A DNA stretch of 58,278 nucleotides from Clostridia bacterium (GCA_012523575.1 JAAYIF010000011.1:1-58278), one strand, 5' to 3'. Positions 17,412-27,838 are shown, counted from the first letter of the stretch. Numbers and translations are program-made. Notes: generated from the sequence alone by a model not told the origin.

Positions 17412-19778
17412 TTAAGCTTCTTTCTTTTTCACCGTCTTTTTTTTATCATCTCCAAAGGCAATGGGCAGCACCTCATCCATGTGCCCCACCAAAAAAAATT
17501 TCAGCTTTCGCTTCACCTGCTTTGGAATTTTTTCCAGATCCTTTTCATTCTCTTTGGGAAGAATCACTTTCTTTATACCCGCTCTATGGGCTGCCAAAAC
17601 TTTCTCCTTTATTCCCCCAACGGGAAGAACGCGCCCCCTCAGGGTAATTTCACCGGTCATGGCAACATCCCTTTTCACAGGCTTTTTGGTCAGGGTAGAA
17701 ATAACCGCCGTTGCCATAGTAATCCCCGCGGAAGGGCCATCTTTGGGAATGGCACCTTCGGGAATATGAATGTGAATATCGCAGTTTTGATAAAAGCCCT
17801 CTTCTATTTCCAGTTCTTCAGCCTTCGAGCGGATATAGCTTATTCCCGCCTGGGCAGATTCTTTCATCACATCCCCTAGCTGCCCCGTCAGGGTGATATT
17901 GCCCTTACCCTTTACAACGCTGGCTTCAATGCTCAGCACATCTCCCCCTGCTTCAGTCCATGCCAGGCCTGTTGCAACACCAATTTCATCCTTTTCCCCT
18001 GCAATACCAAAGCGGTACCGGGGAATTCCCAGCCACTTGTCAAGGGTTTTAGTTGATACCTGTATTCTTGTGACCTTCCCCATAACAATTTCCTTGGCCG
18101 CTTTGCGGCATATAGTGGCAATCTGCCTTTCCAAATTCCGCACCCCGGCTTCCCGGGTATATTCCCGTATTATGCGACGCAGTGCGTTTTCAGATATTTC
18201 CAGCTGATCCTCCTTTAATCCGTGCTCTTTTATCTGTTTGGGAAGCAGATGCCTTATTGCTATCTGAAGTTTTTCATGTTCGGTATAACCTGAAATATTA
18301 ATTACTTCCATGCGGTCCAGAAGGGGCCGGGGAATTGTGTAAGATACGTTGGCAGTGGTAATGAACAGGACCTTTGAAAGATCAAAGGGAACTTCAATGA
18401 AATGATCGCTGAAAGAGTGATTGTGCTCGGGGTCTAAAACTTCCAGCAGTGCCGCTGAGGGATCTCCCCTGAAGTCAGATCCCACTTTATCGATTTCATC
18501 CAGGAGAAAGACCGGGTTTTTAGTACCCGCCTGCCTCATTCCCTGGATTATCCGTCCCGGCAGAGCCCCCACATAGGTTCTACGGTGCCCCCGTATCTCC
18601 GCTTCATCCCGAACTCCCCCCAGAGAAATGCGGACAAACTTCCTGTTCAGTGCCCTGGCTATGGACTTTGCTAAGGAGGTTTTACCCACCCCAGGGGGTC
18701 CCACAAAACATAAAATGGGGCCCTTCATTTTGTTTGCTAGCTTACGTATGGCAAGGTATTCCAGAATTCTCTCCTTTACTTCATCAAGACCGTAATGGTC
18801 CTCATTTAAAATCTCTTCTGCCTTTTCAATATTCAATCTGTCCCGGGTGCTCTTATTCCAGGGAAGTGCCAAAAGCCATTCAAGGTAATTTCTCACCACC
18901 GCAGCCTCCGCCACCATGGGAGGCATTTTCTCCAGCCTTTCCACTTCCTGAAGGGCTTTCTCCCTGGCCTCCTTTGGCATTTTAGCCTCTTCTATCCTTT
19001 CCCTGAGCTCCTGGACTTCTGAAGCCCTTTCATCTTTATCGCCCAATTCCTTCTGTATGGCCTTTATCTGCTCCCGCAGATAATATTCCTTTTGGGTTTT
19101 CTCCATCTGCTTGCGTACACGTTCGCTTATCTGCCTTTCCAGCTCAAGTATTTCAAGCTCCTTGGTCAGTATTTCATACAGAAGCTCCAGCCTTTCCTTT
19201 ACATCCACAGCCTCCAATATAGATTGTTTATCATTAAGTTTAAGGGTTAACTGGGAAGCGATGACATCCGCAAACCGGTTGGGCTCCTCAATGGTCACAA
19301 CAGAAACCACGGTCTCCGGAGGAATTCTTTTGCTGATTTTCACATAGCTCTCAAATTTATCAATTATGGCCCTCATTAAAGCTTCTATTTCAGTTGTTTT
19401 CTCCTCTGATTCCACGGCTTCATCCACAGCAACTTTCAAATAGGGCTCTTCATGGATAAAATTTATTATCCTCGCCCTGTTTATGCCCTCCACCAGAATT
19501 CTAATGGTTCCACCGGGGAGTTTAAGCAGCTGCCTAATCTCCGCAATGGTTCCGGTATGATAAATGTCCTCTTCCCCTGGATCATCGGTCTGCGCTTCCT
19601 TCTGCATTGTCAAAAAGATATTCCTATCCTCTGTCATAGCTTCATCTATTGCTCTAACGGATTTTTCCCTTCCCACATCCAAATGAATCACCATATGTGG
19701 AAATACCACCACCCCGCGCAGGGGCAGCAGCGGTAATTCTCGCACTCGGGTGCCCTCTGTACTCACATCGTTTCCCAT
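17412..19778 (-). CDS. lon: ATP-dependent protease Lon (LonA)
   Basis: Cytoplasmic AAA+ serine protease that degrades damaged and regulatory proteins. The 788-residue chain has the LON substrate-binding domain (residues about 13-205, starting [15 protein letters not shown]), a coiled coil, the ATPase domain with Walker A GPPGVGKT at 360-367 and [11 protein letters not shown] as Walker B, and the protease domain with catalytic S683 in DGPSAG and K724 in GGIKEK. The ATG has GGGGGTGAAAGG directly upstream. The adjacent lonB is a separate family member; the lonB-lonA pair is typical of endospore formers. Confidence 0.97.
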   Translation of the reverse strand: MGNDVSTEGTRVRELPLLPLRGVVVFPHMVIHLDVGREKSVRAIDEAMTEDRNIFLTMQKEAQTDDPGEEDIYHTGTIAEIRQLLKLPGGTIRILVEGINRARIINFIHEEPYLKVAVDEAVESEEKTTEIEALMRAIIDKFESYVKISKRIPPETVVSVVTIEEPNRFADVIASQLTLKLNDKQSILEAVDVKERLELLYEILTKELEILELERQISERVRKQMEKTQKEYYLREQIKAIQKELGDKDERASEVQELRERIEEAKMPKEAREKALQEVERLEKMPPMVAEAAVVRNYLEWLLALPWNKSTRDRLNIEKAEEILNEDHYGLDEVKERILEYLAIRKLANKMKGPILCFVGPPGVGKTSLAKSIARALNRKFVRISLGGVRDEAEIRGHRRTYVGALPGRIIQGMRQAGTKNPVFLLDEIDKVGSDFRGDPSAALLEVLDPEHNHSFSDHFIEVPFDLSKVLFITTANVSYTIPRPLLDRMEVINISGYTEHEKLQIAIRHLLPKQIKEHGLKEDQLEISENALRRIIREYTREAGVRNLERQIATICRKAAKEIVMGKVTRIQVSTKTLDKWLGIPRYRFGIAGEKDEIGVATGLAWTEAGGDVLSIEASVVKGKGNITLTGQLGDVMKESAQAGISYIRSKAEELEIEEGFYQNCDIHIHIPEGAIPKDGPSAGITMATAVISTLTKKPVKRDVAMTGEITLRGRVLPVGGIKEKVLAAHRAGIKKVILPKENEKDLEKIPKQVKRKLKFFLVGHMDEVLPIAFGDDKKKTVKKKEA

Positions 19779-19925
19779 CCTTTCACCCCCGTTTTTTTAA
19801 AAAACAGATATTTTTATTTTCTGTCCTTTAGGGAAATATATTCTATCACACGATTCTATTATTTTTACCCCACAAGTGCAAGGAAAGAGAATGCCACATT
19901 GGTTATCCACTTATTTAAAATTACA

Positions 19926-19951
19926 AAAGGGTTTCCACTGGGAAACCCTTC
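19926..19951 (-). terminator. Hairpin downstream of the FmdB-type gene
   Basis: AAGGGTTTCC, a short loop, and GGAAACCCTT form a perfect ten-pair stem 28 bases after the stop of the zinc ribbon gene, followed on the minus strand by TTTTG and an AT-rich stretch. It separates this gene from lonA. Confidence 0.65.
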
Positions 19952-19978
19952 TTTTAAACCACCGTTCCGGAATGTCTA

Positions 19979-20203
19979 TTATCTTGCCTCCTTGCCTTGC
20001 TTATTAAACTTGTCCATAATCTCCTTTCTCTTAGCCTCATTTTTGGCAAAACCTTTACCCTTAAGAATGACGTTTACATTTCCACTAATTAGCCTTGCAA
20101 CCTTTCCCCCGCAGGTGGGACAGGTTTTTAAGGCCTCCTCGGTAATGGGTTGAACCACTTCAAATACTCCGCAGTTATCACATCTATAATCGTACTTAGG
20201 CAT
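19979..20203 (-). CDS. FmdB family zinc ribbon protein
   Basis: A 74-residue protein starting MPKYDYRC. Four cysteines form a zinc ribbon: C8 and C11 (CDNC), C28 and C31 (CPTC). This is the FmdB/regulatory CxxC_CxxC_SSSS family; the C-terminal half is basic and polar, with no further recognisable domain. The open frame extends upstream, but ATG at 20203 has GGAGGTGG six bases before it and gives the family N-terminus. FmdB was named for a supposed role in formamidase regulation; its true role is unknown. It lies between lonB and lonA. Confidence 0.85.
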   Translation of the reverse strand: MPKYDYRCDNCGVFEVVQPITEEALKTCPTCGGKVARLISGNVNVILKGKGFAKNEAKRKEIMDKFNKQGKEAR

Positions 20204-20294
20204 AATTCCACCTCCGACTCGTATTACATCACCAAAAGATATAATCCAAAGCAGCAATTTTGTCAATAGACAGCCTTTTTCAACAGGATTAATG

Positions 20295-20336
20295 AAAAAG
20301 GTGGGATTCCCTTTTTAAGGAAAACCCACCTTTTTA
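20295..20336 (-). terminator. Terminator after lonB
   Basis: On the minus strand AAAAAGGTGGGTTTTCC, loop, GGGAATCCCACC and a run of five T follow the lonB stop by about 35 bases. A strong hairpin with U-tract. Confidence 0.85.
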
Positions 20337-20368
20337 AAATAATCATTATTTAACGACAAAAGCAGGCC

Positions 20369-22069
20369 CTAATTGAACCCAATCGTTTTTTCCATATCGT
20401 AATTTTGGTTTGGTGCAAAGACCCGGGCCGGGGAACTTTCGGAAAAGATCAGGGCTTCTTTAATAAGATCTTTTATATTCTCAATGGGCACAATTTCTAT
20501 ATCATTAAACTTTTTGAAAAGGTGCTGCCAGTTATCCCGGGGTATTAAGACCTTTTTTGCCCCTGCATTGCGTGCCGCATTAATTTTTGTTGCAATTCCC
20601 CCAACGGCCGTAACCTTACCTTTAATGGAAACCTCTCCAGTCATTGCCACGGTATTGTCCACAGGTATCCCCTTTACCGCAGAATAAACCGCCGCAGCAA
20701 TGGCCACCCCAGCGGAAGGTCCGTCTATGGGAATGCCCCCGGGGAAATTCACATGAAGATCAAAGTCCCTGGGTTCTATATCAAAATTAAGCCTTAAAGC
20801 AGTGAATACATTTTCCAGGGAGCTCTTAACCATACTTTTTCTGCGTATTTTCTTACCCTCTGAGCCCATTTCCTCTTCCTCCACAACCCCTGTTATGTTT
20901 ATGCATCCCTTTTTGTTCAATGAAGGTACAGCACTTACCTCAATTTCCAGGAGAATCCCCATGCTTGGGCCATACATAGCCAGGCCGTTTGCCGCACCAA
21001 TTTGGGGCTCACAGGGAATCTTTTTTATTACCCTCGGTGAATAATGACCATTATTTATTACCCACTCCACGTCCGCCGCTTCAATGTTTTTCCGCCGTTC
21101 CATATCCGCAAGGGAAGCAGCAACCTGTACTATATTCACCGCCTCCCTTCCATTTTTTGCAAATTTCTTTATGGTTTCTAGAGCCTCGCTGCTCAAATTA
21201 TAATTTATTTTTTCGGCGGCATTGGTGGCTATGATACCTATTTCGTCGGGAGTAAGCTCTCTGAAAAAGATTTCCACACAGCGGGAACGGATTGCTTCAG
21301 GTATTTCATGGGGCATCCTTGTGGTGGCGGCTACCAACCGGAAATCCGCAGGAAGCCCCTTTTGAAAAATATCATGTATGTAGCTGGGGATATTGGTATC
21401 TTCGGAACTGTAATAAGCACTTTCCAGCATTACTTTACGGTCTTCAAGGACTTTTAAAAGCTTGTTTATCTGAATCGTATGAAGTTCCCCTATTTCATCG
21501 ATAAAAAGAATACCCCCATGGGCTTTGGTAACAGCTCCGGGTTTAGGCTGGGGTATTCCGGCTACACCCATGGCGCCGGCTCCTTGGTAAATGGGATCAT
21601 GGACCGAACCTATTAAGGGATCCGCTATTCCCCTTTCATCAAAGCGCGCCGTTGCGCCGTCCAGTTCCACAAACTTGGAGTTATTATTGAAGGGGGATCG
21701 GGGATTTGCTTTGGCTTCCTCCAAAACTAGGCGGGCCGCTGCAGTCTTACCAACCCCAGGGGGACCATATATGATAACATGCTGGGGATTAGGACTGCAC
21801 AATGCTGCCCTTAATGCTTTAAGTCCTTCCTCTTGCCCGATAATCTCTTTAAAGGTTGTGGGGCGAGTTTTTTCCGACAGGGGCTCCGTCAGTCTTATAT
21901 TCCGCATCCTCTTAAGCTTTTCCAACTCTTTTCTAGATTCCCGTTCGATAACAGCCTTATTGCTCTGCTGGCTCCGCAGAAGGTTCCAAAAATACAAACC
22001 GATTACCACGGCAAAAAATATTTGAACAAAGCTGAGGAGTCCTGTTATTCCAACGGTTAGCTCATTCAC
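20369..22069 (-). CDS. lonB: ATP-dependent protease LonB
   Basis: Membrane-anchored Lon-like protease of spore formers (566 residues). An N-terminal transmembrane helix spans about residues 9-30, then a basic linker leads into the AAA+ domain with Walker A GPPGVGKT at 102-109 and LFIDEIGELH as Walker B. The C-terminal Lon protease domain has the catalytic serine in DGPSAGVA and the lysine in GGIATKINAA. It lacks the LON N-terminal domain of LonA. In Bacillus subtilis lonB lies between clpX and lonA and is active in the forespore; here metK lies between clpX and lonB. Confidence 0.93.
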   Translation of the reverse strand: MNELTVGITGLLSFVQIFFAVVIGLYFWNLLRSQQSNKAVIERESRKELEKLKRMRNIRLTEPLSEKTRPTTFKEIIGQEEGLKALRAALCSPNPQHVIIYGPPGVGKTAAARLVLEEAKANPRSPFNNNSKFVELDGATARFDERGIADPLIGSVHDPIYQGAGAMGVAGIPQPKPGAVTKAHGGILFIDEIGELHTIQINKLLKVLEDRKVMLESAYYSSEDTNIPSYIHDIFQKGLPADFRLVAATTRMPHEIPEAIRSRCVEIFFRELTPDEIGIIATNAAEKINYNLSSEALETIKKFAKNGREAVNIVQVAASLADMERRKNIEAADVEWVINNGHYSPRVIKKIPCEPQIGAANGLAMYGPSMGILLEIEVSAVPSLNKKGCINITGVVEEEEMGSEGKKIRRKSMVKSSLENVFTALRLNFDIEPRDFDLHVNFPGGIPIDGPSAGVAIAAAVYSAVKGIPVDNTVAMTGEVSIKGKVTAVGGIATKINAARNAGAKKVLIPRDNWQHLFKKFNDIEIVPIENIKDLIKEALIFSESSPARVFAPNQNYDMEKTIGFN

Positions 22070-22195
22070 AGCCCCAAGACCCCTTTCTTCTGTGTCTGGT
22101 GCTTTTTCTTTTATCTATTATTTCATTATTTCCCAACCGCAGGTTTTTATCCGGCTTTTGCCCACTGCACCAAAGCTGTTTATTAAAATAAAGAG

Positions 22196-22216
22196 AGTCC
22201 TGTGAAGCACAGGACT
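22196..22216 (-). terminator. Hairpin terminator after metK
   Basis: AGTCCTGTG, three-base loop, CACAGGACT: a perfect nine-pair stem about 30 bases after the metK stop, followed by CTCTTTATTTT on the minus strand. Confidence 0.75.
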
Positions 22217-22243
22217 TTGTAATTAATATAATAAATTTTAACA

Positions 22244-23431
22244 CTATATTTCAGCCTTAAAGATTTCTGCCAGATCTGTCTTTTCCCAGGGCAAATCCAA
22301 ATCCGTCCTTCCAAAATGTCCATAGGCAGCAACCTGCTTGTAAATGGGCCTTAGGAGATCAAACTTTCTAATTATGGCTGCGGGACGTAGATCCATATGT
22401 TTTTCCACCAATTCAACTATGCGCTCCTTGGGAACTTTTTCGGTACCAAAGGTATCTACAGAAATGGAAACGGGTCTGGCAACTCCTATGGCATAAGCAA
22501 TCTGAATTTCACATTTGTCCGCCAGTCCGGCAGCAACAATGTTCTTGGCCACATAGCGGGCAGCATAGGCTCCGGTTCTATCCACTTTTGTGGGATCTTT
22601 GCCTGAGAAGCATCCTCCCCCATGCCTTCCCATACTTCCATAGGTATCAACAATAATCTTTCTGCCCGTAAGCCCCGTATCTGCCTGAGGTCCTCCCATC
22701 ACAAACCTGCCCGTGGGATTAATGAGATACCTAGTGTTCTCATCAAGATACTCCGGTGGAAGTACCTTTTTTACAACCTTTTCAATAATATCCCATTCAA
22801 TGGTTTTTAAATCCACATCGGGACTATGCTGGGCGGATACAACCACCGTATCAATCCTTTTGGGCTTATCCCCTTCATATTCCACCGTGACCTGGGACTT
22901 TCCGTCGGGACGTAGATAGGGGATTTCTTTAGATTTCCGGGCTTCCGCAAGTCTCTTTACAATTTTATGGGCAAAGACTATGGGCGCAGGCATATATTCG
23001 GGGGTTTCGTTGGTGGCATAACCAAACATCATTCCCTGATCCCCTGCTCCCCAAGCCTCAATTTCATCATCCTCCATCTCACCGGTTCGGGCTTCCAGAG
23101 CTTTATTCACTCCCATGGAAATATCCGGAGACTGCTCATCAATGGAGGTGAGCACTCCACAGGTTTCACAATCAAAACCGTACTTGGCACGGGTGTACCC
23201 TATTTCACAAACCGTTTTTCTGATAATACTGGGAATATCCACATAGCAGTCCGTAGTAATTTCACCCGTTACCACTACCAAGCCTGTGGTAACCAGGGTT
23301 TCACAGGCAACTCTGGCCAGGGGGTCCTTGGCAATTACTGCATCCAGGATGGCATCGGATATCTGATCCGCCATTTTATCAGGATGTCCTTCCGTTACTG
23401 ATTCTGAAGTAAATACATTTTTTTTACCCAA
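22244..23431 (-). CDS. metK: S-adenosylmethionine synthetase
   Basis: Makes S-adenosylmethionine from methionine and ATP. The N-terminus [24 protein letters not shown], the hexapeptide GAGDQG (within [15 protein letters not shown]) and the glycine-rich loop [19 protein letters not shown] are diagnostic. The start chosen is TTG at 23431 ([11 protein letters not shown]), with AAGGAG seven bases upstream; the frame remains open six codons more, through that ribosome site, to a GTG. This gives 395 residues, the usual length. No S-box or other SAM riboswitch is visible in the 135 bases upstream. It is monocistronic, with its own terminator. Confidence 0.96.
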   Translation of the reverse strand: MGKKNVFTSESVTEGHPDKMADQISDAILDAVIAKDPLARVACETLVTTGLVVVTGEITTDCYVDIPSIIRKTVCEIGYTRAKYGFDCETCGVLTSIDEQSPDISMGVNKALEARTGEMEDDEIEAWGAGDQGMMFGYATNETPEYMPAPIVFAHKIVKRLAEARKSKEIPYLRPDGKSQVTVEYEGDKPKRIDTVVVSAQHSPDVDLKTIEWDIIEKVVKKVLPPEYLDENTRYLINPTGRFVMGGPQADTGLTGRKIIVDTYGSMGRHGGGCFSGKDPTKVDRTGAYAARYVAKNIVAAGLADKCEIQIAYAIGVARPVSISVDTFGTEKVPKERIVELVEKHMDLRPAAIIRKFDLLRPIYKQVAAYGHFGRTDLDLPWEKTDLAEIFKAEI

Positions 23432-23565
23432 ACCAATCACTCCTTGCACATATAATCCTGTTCACATAATTAATTAAATCCAATTGTAGGAGATAACTAA
23501 CTTCTACACCCATATCATCGATGCTTTTTATTAAAAAGCTTGCTTTTCCTCAAAAATAAAGTTAA

Positions 23566-23593
23566 TTGACATTGAATTCCATTATGATATTAT
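23566..23593 (+). promoter_or_regulatory. Sigma-A promoter of the small cysteine protein gene
   Basis: TTGACA at 23566-23571, 16 bases, TATTAT at 23588-23593 (an overlapping TATAAT at 23591-23596 would give a 19-base spacer). It lies about 45 bases before the start codon of the plus-strand gene at 23641. Confidence 0.75.
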
Positions 23594-23640
23594 AATAGCA
23601 GAAAATGGACATATGTAAAATATTTTAGGAGGGAAACACG

Positions 23641-23847
23641 TTGAAAGATGCCCAAGATTGTCCAAACATTATCAAATGCCCTATATACGAAAAATTTAAA
23701 ACAGAATTGTTGAAAAATATTTATATAAGCAAGTATTGTAAAAAAGATTACGAAAGCTGTGTTAGATATCAATATCGCTTAAAGGGGCAACGGCCGCCGG
23801 ACTACCTGCTCCCCGATGGAAAAACCCTCGAGCACGCAAAAAATTAA
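23641..23847 (+). CDS. Small four-cysteine protein of unknown function
   Basis: A 68-residue protein starting at TTG with AGGAGGG seven bases upstream, its own promoter and its own terminator, so it is a real gene. Cysteines C7, C13, C33 and C40 lie in CPNIIKCPIY and YCKKDYESCVRYQ, followed by PPDYLLPDG near the C-terminus. A similar pattern (CPFF..., YC...CARY, VPxxLxPN) occurs as a small module attached to signalling proteins, which suggests metal or iron-sulfur binding; that link is from memory of the pattern and is inference. It is the only plus-strand gene in the tig-lonA region and is divergent from metK and convergent with clpX. Confidence 0.75.
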   Translation: MKDAQDCPNIIKCPIYEKFKTELLKNIYISKYCKKDYESCVRYQYRLKGQRPPDYLLPDGKTLEHAKN

Positions 23848-23861
23848 TTCTCCTTTATCGC

Positions 23862-23897
23862 AAAAAGGAGCAGCAGTTTCCCCGCTGCTCCTTTTTA
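23862..23897. terminator. Bidirectional terminator between the cysteine protein gene and clpX
   Basis: AAAAAGGAGCAGC, nine-base loop, GCTGCTCCTTTTT. The stem has A-tracts and T-tracts on both sides, so it can end transcription of the plus-strand gene at 23847 and of clpX on the minus strand at 23912. Confidence 0.9.
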
Positions 23898-23911
23898 TAT
23901 AACTTTTTAAA

Positions 23912-25171
23912 CTATGCTGTTTCAACCTTCTTACCGCTGTCCTTCAGAATGAGTATGGGATCTTTTTTATGTTTAATTACATCCTCTGTTATGATACATT
24001 TTGCAACATCACTTCTTGAAGGCAGATCATACATAACATCAAGCATTATGTCTTCAAGAATAGCCCTTAATCCCCTTGCACCGGTATTCCTTTTGATGGC
24101 CTCTTTGGCAACGGTTATTAGTGCCTCCCTTTCAAATTCCAGCTCAACCCCATCCAGTTCAAAAAGCTTCTGATATTGCTTTACCAATGCGTTTTTAGGT
24201 TCAGTCAATATTCTGACCAGTGCTTCCTCATCAAGGGCATCAAGGGTTACGATGGTAGGTACACGCCCGACGAATTCAGGGATCAAACCGTATTTCAGGA
24301 GATCAACGGGTAGAATGTGCTTCAATATATCGCCAATTTGCGCATCTTTTTTTACCCTTATATCAGCTTCAAATCCTATTCCCTTCTTGCCGATACGGTT
24401 TTGAATTATTTTGTCAATTCCGTCAAAGGCGCCACCACAGATAAATAATATATTTGTTGTATCCAGCTGTATGAATTCCTGATGGGGGTGCTTTCGCCCT
24501 CCCTGGGGAGGAACACTGGCAATGGTACCCTCAAGAATTTTCAGCAGTGCCTGCTGTACTCCTTCCCCAGAAACATCCCGGGTTATGGAGGGGTTTTCGG
24601 ATTTCCTTGCTATTTTGTCTATCTCATCAATGTATATAATCCCTTTTTCCGCCTTTTCAACATCGTAATCCGCAGCCTGGATCAGTTTGAGGAGTATATT
24701 TTCAACGTCCTCTCCCACGTAACCTGCTTCGGTCAGTGAAGTAGCGTCTGCAATGGCAAAGGGAACATTTAGAATTTTAGCCAGGGTTTGGGCAAGGAGC
24801 GTCTTACCGCTTCCGGTGGGACCCAACATGATAATATTGCTCTTCTGCAGTTCCACATCATCTATTTTAAAGCCCAAATTGATCCTTTTGTAATGGTTAT
24901 AAACCGCAACGGACAGGGCTTTTTTGGCCCTTTCTTGTCCTATCACATATTGGTCAAGGATTTCCCTGACCTCCGAAGGTTTTGGAATATCTCCAATTTC
25001 ATGCCCGAAATCATCGCTTAGTTCCTCTTCCAGTATTTCATTACATAGCTCTATACATTCATCACAAATGTATACCCCCGGACCGGCAACAAGCTTCCTT
25101 ACCTGATCCTGCATTTTGCCACAGAAGGAACATTTTAGCTGTCCCTTATCATCTGTGTATTTATACATCAT
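23912..25171 (-). CDS. clpX: ATP-dependent Clp protease ATP-binding subunit ClpX
   Basis: AAA+ unfoldase that feeds proteins to ClpP. At 419 residues it has the usual length. The N-terminal zinc-binding domain has C14, C17, C36 and C39 (CSFC...CDEC); the ATPase has Walker [21 protein letters not shown] as Walker B, the pore loop GYVGED, and the ClpP-binding IGF-type loop region ([13 protein letters not shown]). Either of two adjacent ATGs (25171 or 25168) could be used; GAGGTGG fits the second better. It follows clpP by 16 bases. Confidence 0.97.
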   Translation of the reverse strand: MMYKYTDDKGQLKCSFCGKMQDQVRKLVAGPGVYICDECIELCNEILEEELSDDFGHEIGDIPKPSEVREILDQYVIGQERAKKALSVAVYNHYKRINLGFKIDDVELQKSNIIMLGPTGSGKTLLAQTLAKILNVPFAIADATSLTEAGYVGEDVENILLKLIQAADYDVEKAEKGIIYIDEIDKIARKSENPSITRDVSGEGVQQALLKILEGTIASVPPQGGRKHPHQEFIQLDTTNILFICGGAFDGIDKIIQNRIGKKGIGFEADIRVKKDAQIGDILKHILPVDLLKYGLIPEFVGRVPTIVTLDALDEEALVRILTEPKNALVKQYQKLFELDGVELEFEREALITVAKEAIKRNTGARGLRAILEDIMLDVMYDLPSRSDVAKCIITEDVIKHKKDPILILKDSGKKVETA

Positions 25172-25187
25172 TCCACCTCACATTCAA

Positions 25188-25787
25188 CTATTTGGGAGAC
25201 ATTTCCCTCGAAGAAATTACTTTATCAATTAATCCATACTCCTTGGCCTCCTCTGCAGACATAAAGTAGTCTCTGTCCGTATCCTTTTCTATTTCTTCCA
25301 GGCTCTTTCCAGTGATTTCTGCAAGGATTTTGTTAAGATTTTTCTTAACCCTAAGAAGTCTCTTGGTATGTATTTCAATATCCACAGCCTGGCCCTGGGC
25401 TCCTCCCATGGGTTGATGGATCATAATTTCGCTGTTGGGAAGTGCAAAACGTTTTCCCTTAGCACCCGACGCTAAAAGAAATGCACCCATGCTTGCTGCA
25501 AGCCCAAAACAAATGGTTGAGACATCGGGTTTTATGTACTGCATGGTGTCGTATATGGCCATTCCCGATGTAATGGAGCCACCGGGACTGTTGATATAAA
25601 GGTGTATATCCTTTTCAGGGTCCTCCGCTTCCAAGAAAAGCAGCTGTGCCGTTACAAGGTTTGCAACATTATCGTCAATGGGCCCCCCTATAAATACTAT
25701 TCTATCCTTAAGCAGACGAGAATAAATATCATAGGCACGCTCTCCCCGGTTTGTCTGCTCAACAACCATTGGAACCAAAATAGACAT
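25188..25787 (-). CDS. clpP: ATP-dependent Clp protease proteolytic subunit ClpP
   Basis: Serine protease that forms the tetradecameric chamber of ClpXP. The 199-residue protein starts [20 protein letters not shown]; the catalytic serine is in [11 protein letters not shown], the histidine in [10 protein letters not shown], and the aspartate is expected further on (DTDRDYFMS region). ATG at 25787 is preferred over the GTG four codons upstream, which overlaps the ribosome site GAGAGGTG. It lies between tig and clpX, the standard order. Confidence 0.97.
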   Translation of the reverse strand: MSILVPMVVEQTNRGERAYDIYSRLLKDRIVFIGGPIDDNVANLVTAQLLFLEAEDPEKDIHLYINSPGGSITSGMAIYDTMQYIKPDVSTICFGLAASMGAFLLASGAKGKRFALPNSEIMIHQPMGGAQGQAVDIEIHTKRLLRVKKNLNKILAEITGKSLEEIEKDTDRDYFMSAEEAKEYGLIDKVISSREMSPK

Positions 25788-25866
25788 TATATATTTCACC
25801 TCTCATATCTTATCTTAAAAGTAATATTAATAGACAGTAACTAAAATTTAGACTCCATAATATAGC

Positions 25867-27177
25867 TTATTCGCTTTTATTCTCCACCTGACTGCTGTGA
25901 TCAATCAAAAACTTAATGGTTTTATCGATCAGTAGACCATAGGTTAATGCTTCAAGGTTATCCCTTAACTTTAGGGTTTTCTGAACATTTTCTACACTTT
26001 CATTATAATCTTTGGCCAAATTTTGGATTTCTTCAAAAACTTCATCCTCGGAAACTTGAATATTCTCCCTCTGGGCAATTTCTTCCAATACCAAATCAGT
26101 CTTGACACTCTCAATGGCCTGCTCCCTATACTTTTCCCTGAGCTGCTCTTCGGTGGTATCCGCAGCTTTATAGTAATCTTCCAAAGAATATCCCTGCACC
26201 TTTAATCTTTCATCCAGCCTTTTGAGATGAGCATCTATGCGGCGATTTACAAGGGTTTCAGGCACTTCAAGCTCTGAATTTTCCACAACCTTCTTTATTA
26301 CTTCATCCCTTATTTCCTGACGGGCTTTTCTCTCTTTTTCCTCTTTTAGCTTAATCCTTAAATCCTCTTTCAATTCCTCCAAAGTATTAAACTGGCTTAC
26401 ATCCTTGGCAAATTCGTCATCCAGAGGCAGGAGCTCCTTGCGCTTTATTTCTTTAACAGTAACGTTGAAAACAGCTTCCTTCCCAGCTAAATTTTTATCC
26501 CGATAATCCTCCGGGAAAACAACCTTTACTTCCCTGGTTTCCCCTGGTTTTGCTCCAATTAGCTGTTCTTCAAAACCCTCAATAAAACGCCCGGAACCCA
26601 CTTCAACGGAAACATTGCTTGCTATACCTCCGGCAAAGGTCTGACCATCTATATATCCTTTATAATCAATAATGGCAATGTCATCCTTCCGAACGACTCC
26701 GTCTGGTTCCAAAACAGTTCTTATCCTAGCATGGCGCTTTTGAAGTTTTTCAAGTTCTTCCTGAACCTCTTCCTCTGTTACCTCAACCACCGGTTTTTCT
26801 ATCTCTATTCCTTTATATGCGCCCAGCTTTACTTCAGGTCTAACTTCAACCTCAATATTTAAAATTAATGGTTTATCTTCTTCAAACTGTTCCACTTTTA
26901 CCCGAGGAGCATCAATGGGTTGAATTTTTGTCTGCTCCACAGCTTCAGTATAAACTTCCTGCATAATGAAATCCAGAGCTTCTGCGTATAAAGCTTCGGT
27001 TTCCAGGAAATTTTCCAGTATCTTCCTTGGGGCTTTTCCCTTTCTAAATCCGGGGATGTCTACTTCCTTAACTAATTTCCGATAAGCCCTGTCCAGGGCC
27101 TGATTAGCTTTCTCAGCCTCTACTTCAATTTTCATAGTAACCCAATTGTTTTCTATCTTTTCCACTTCAGCTTTCAT
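25867..27177 (-). CDS. tig: Trigger factor, ribosome-associated chaperone and prolyl isomerase
   Basis: A 436-residue protein with the ribosome-binding N-terminal domain (signature GFRKGKAPRKILE, around residues 44-56), the FKBP-type prolyl isomerase domain (about 155-240, including DYKGYIDGQTFAGG), and the helical C-terminal substrate-binding arms. AAGGGGGAGC precedes the ATG. It begins the tig-clpP-clpX cluster. The 240 bases upstream contain the end of the tRNA operon. Confidence 0.96.
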   Translation of the reverse strand: MKAEVEKIENNWVTMKIEVEAEKANQALDRAYRKLVKEVDIPGFRKGKAPRKILENFLETEALYAEALDFIMQEVYTEAVEQTKIQPIDAPRVKVEQFEEDKPLILNIEVEVRPEVKLGAYKGIEIEKPVVEVTEEEVQEELEKLQKRHARIRTVLEPDGVVRKDDIAIIDYKGYIDGQTFAGGIASNVSVEVGSGRFIEGFEEQLIGAKPGETREVKVVFPEDYRDKNLAGKEAVFNVTVKEIKRKELLPLDDEFAKDVSQFNTLEELKEDLRIKLKEEKERKARQEIRDEVIKKVVENSELEVPETLVNRRIDAHLKRLDERLKVQGYSLEDYYKAADTTEEQLREKYREQAIESVKTDLVLEEIAQRENIQVSEDEVFEEIQNLAKDYNESVENVQKTLKLRDNLEALTYGLLIDKTIKFLIDHSSQVENKSE

Positions 27178-27359
27178 TTATGCTCCCCCTTCTTAATTTA
27201 CAACTATCAATACTAGTTTTAACTTAAGAATAATAATCATGTACACCAGCTTAGTATATCACATATAATCAAACCTAGCTACATTTTAATGGCTGATAAT
27301 AACAACTTCTAACAGCTAAAAATTTTTTTCAAAATAATTTTCAACATAATAGAACAACA

Positions 27360-27393
27360 CCTCGGCAGCGGGCAAAAACCCCTTTCGCCGAGG
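27360..27393 (-). terminator. Hairpin downstream of the tRNA-Leu gene
   Basis: CCTCGGC at 27387-27393 and GCCGAGG at 27360-27366 form a seven-pair stem about 30 bases after the CCA end of tRNA-Leu on the minus strand. The following tract (TGTTGTTCTATT) is only moderately T-rich, so this is a likely but not perfect terminator of the four-tRNA unit. Confidence 0.55.
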
Positions 27394-27420
27394 TTAAACA
27401 AACACCCTAAATAAAAATAA

Positions 27421-27506
27421 TGGTGCGGGAGAAGGGATTTGAACCCCCACGAGCAATGCCCACTAGATCCTAAGTCTAGCGCGTCTGCCAATTCCGCCAC
27501 TCCCGC
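27421..27506 (-). tRNA. tRNA-Leu (UAG)
   Basis: The minus strand folds into a cloverleaf with a long variable arm, as expected for leucine. The anticodon loop is CTTAGGA, anticodon TAG, and the T arm carries GGTTCAAATC. GCGGGAG pairs with CTCCCGC, the discriminator is A and CCA is encoded. It is last in the His-Gln-Lys-Leu unit. Confidence 0.97.
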
Positions 27507-27533
27507 AAAAAAGAAAAAATAGAGAAAAATAAA

Positions 27534-27609
27534 TGGTGAGCCATGGAGGGATCGAACCTCCGACACCCGGACTAAAAGTCCGGTGCTCTACCAACTGAGC
27601 TAATGGCCC
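27534..27609 (-). tRNA. tRNA-Lys (UUU)
   Basis: Cloverleaf with acceptor GGGCCAT/ATGGCTC, anticodon loop CTTTTAG (anticodon TTT), T loop GTTCGATC and encoded CCA. It lies 28 bases upstream of tRNA-Leu. Confidence 0.97.
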
Positions 27610-27652
27610 ACATAATTTCATCTCATCCTTTACCTTTTATTTTATCTGTATT

Positions 27653-27727
27653 TGGCTGGGGCGGCAGGATTCGAACCTGCGCATCGCGGGTCCAAAGCCC
27701 GCTGCCTTACCGCTTGGCTACGCCCCA
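27653..27727 (-). tRNA. tRNA-Gln (UUG)
   Basis: Acceptor TGGGGCG/CGCCCCA with G as discriminator, typical of glutamine tRNA. Anticodon loop CTTTGGA (anticodon TTG), T loop GTTCGAATC, CCA encoded. Confidence 0.97.
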
Positions 27728-27760
27728 ACAAAATGTGACAACAAAAAAATAACTTCAACC

Positions 27761-27838
27761 TGGGGTGGATGATGGGACTCGAACCCACGACCCCCAGAGC
27801 CACAATCTGGTGCTCTAACCAGCTGAGCTACATCCACC
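27761..27838 (-). tRNA. tRNA-His (GUG)
   Basis: Anticodon arm CCAGA-TTGTGGC-TCTGG with anticodon GTG. The acceptor GTGGATG/CATCCAC is preceded by an encoded G at position -1 (27838), facing C73, the identity element of histidine tRNA. CCA is encoded. It is first in its transcription unit. Confidence 0.97.

Noticed and set aside
22062..22244. Minus-strand frame of 60 codons between metK and lonB
   Set aside because: It lacks a ribosome site and covers the metK terminator hairpin.
23432..23566. Possible SAM riboswitch upstream of metK
   Set aside because: No S-box core motif or terminator/antiterminator pair is visible in this interval.
27309..27566. Minus-strand frame of 85 codons
   Set aside because: It crosses the tRNA-Leu and tRNA-Lys genes.
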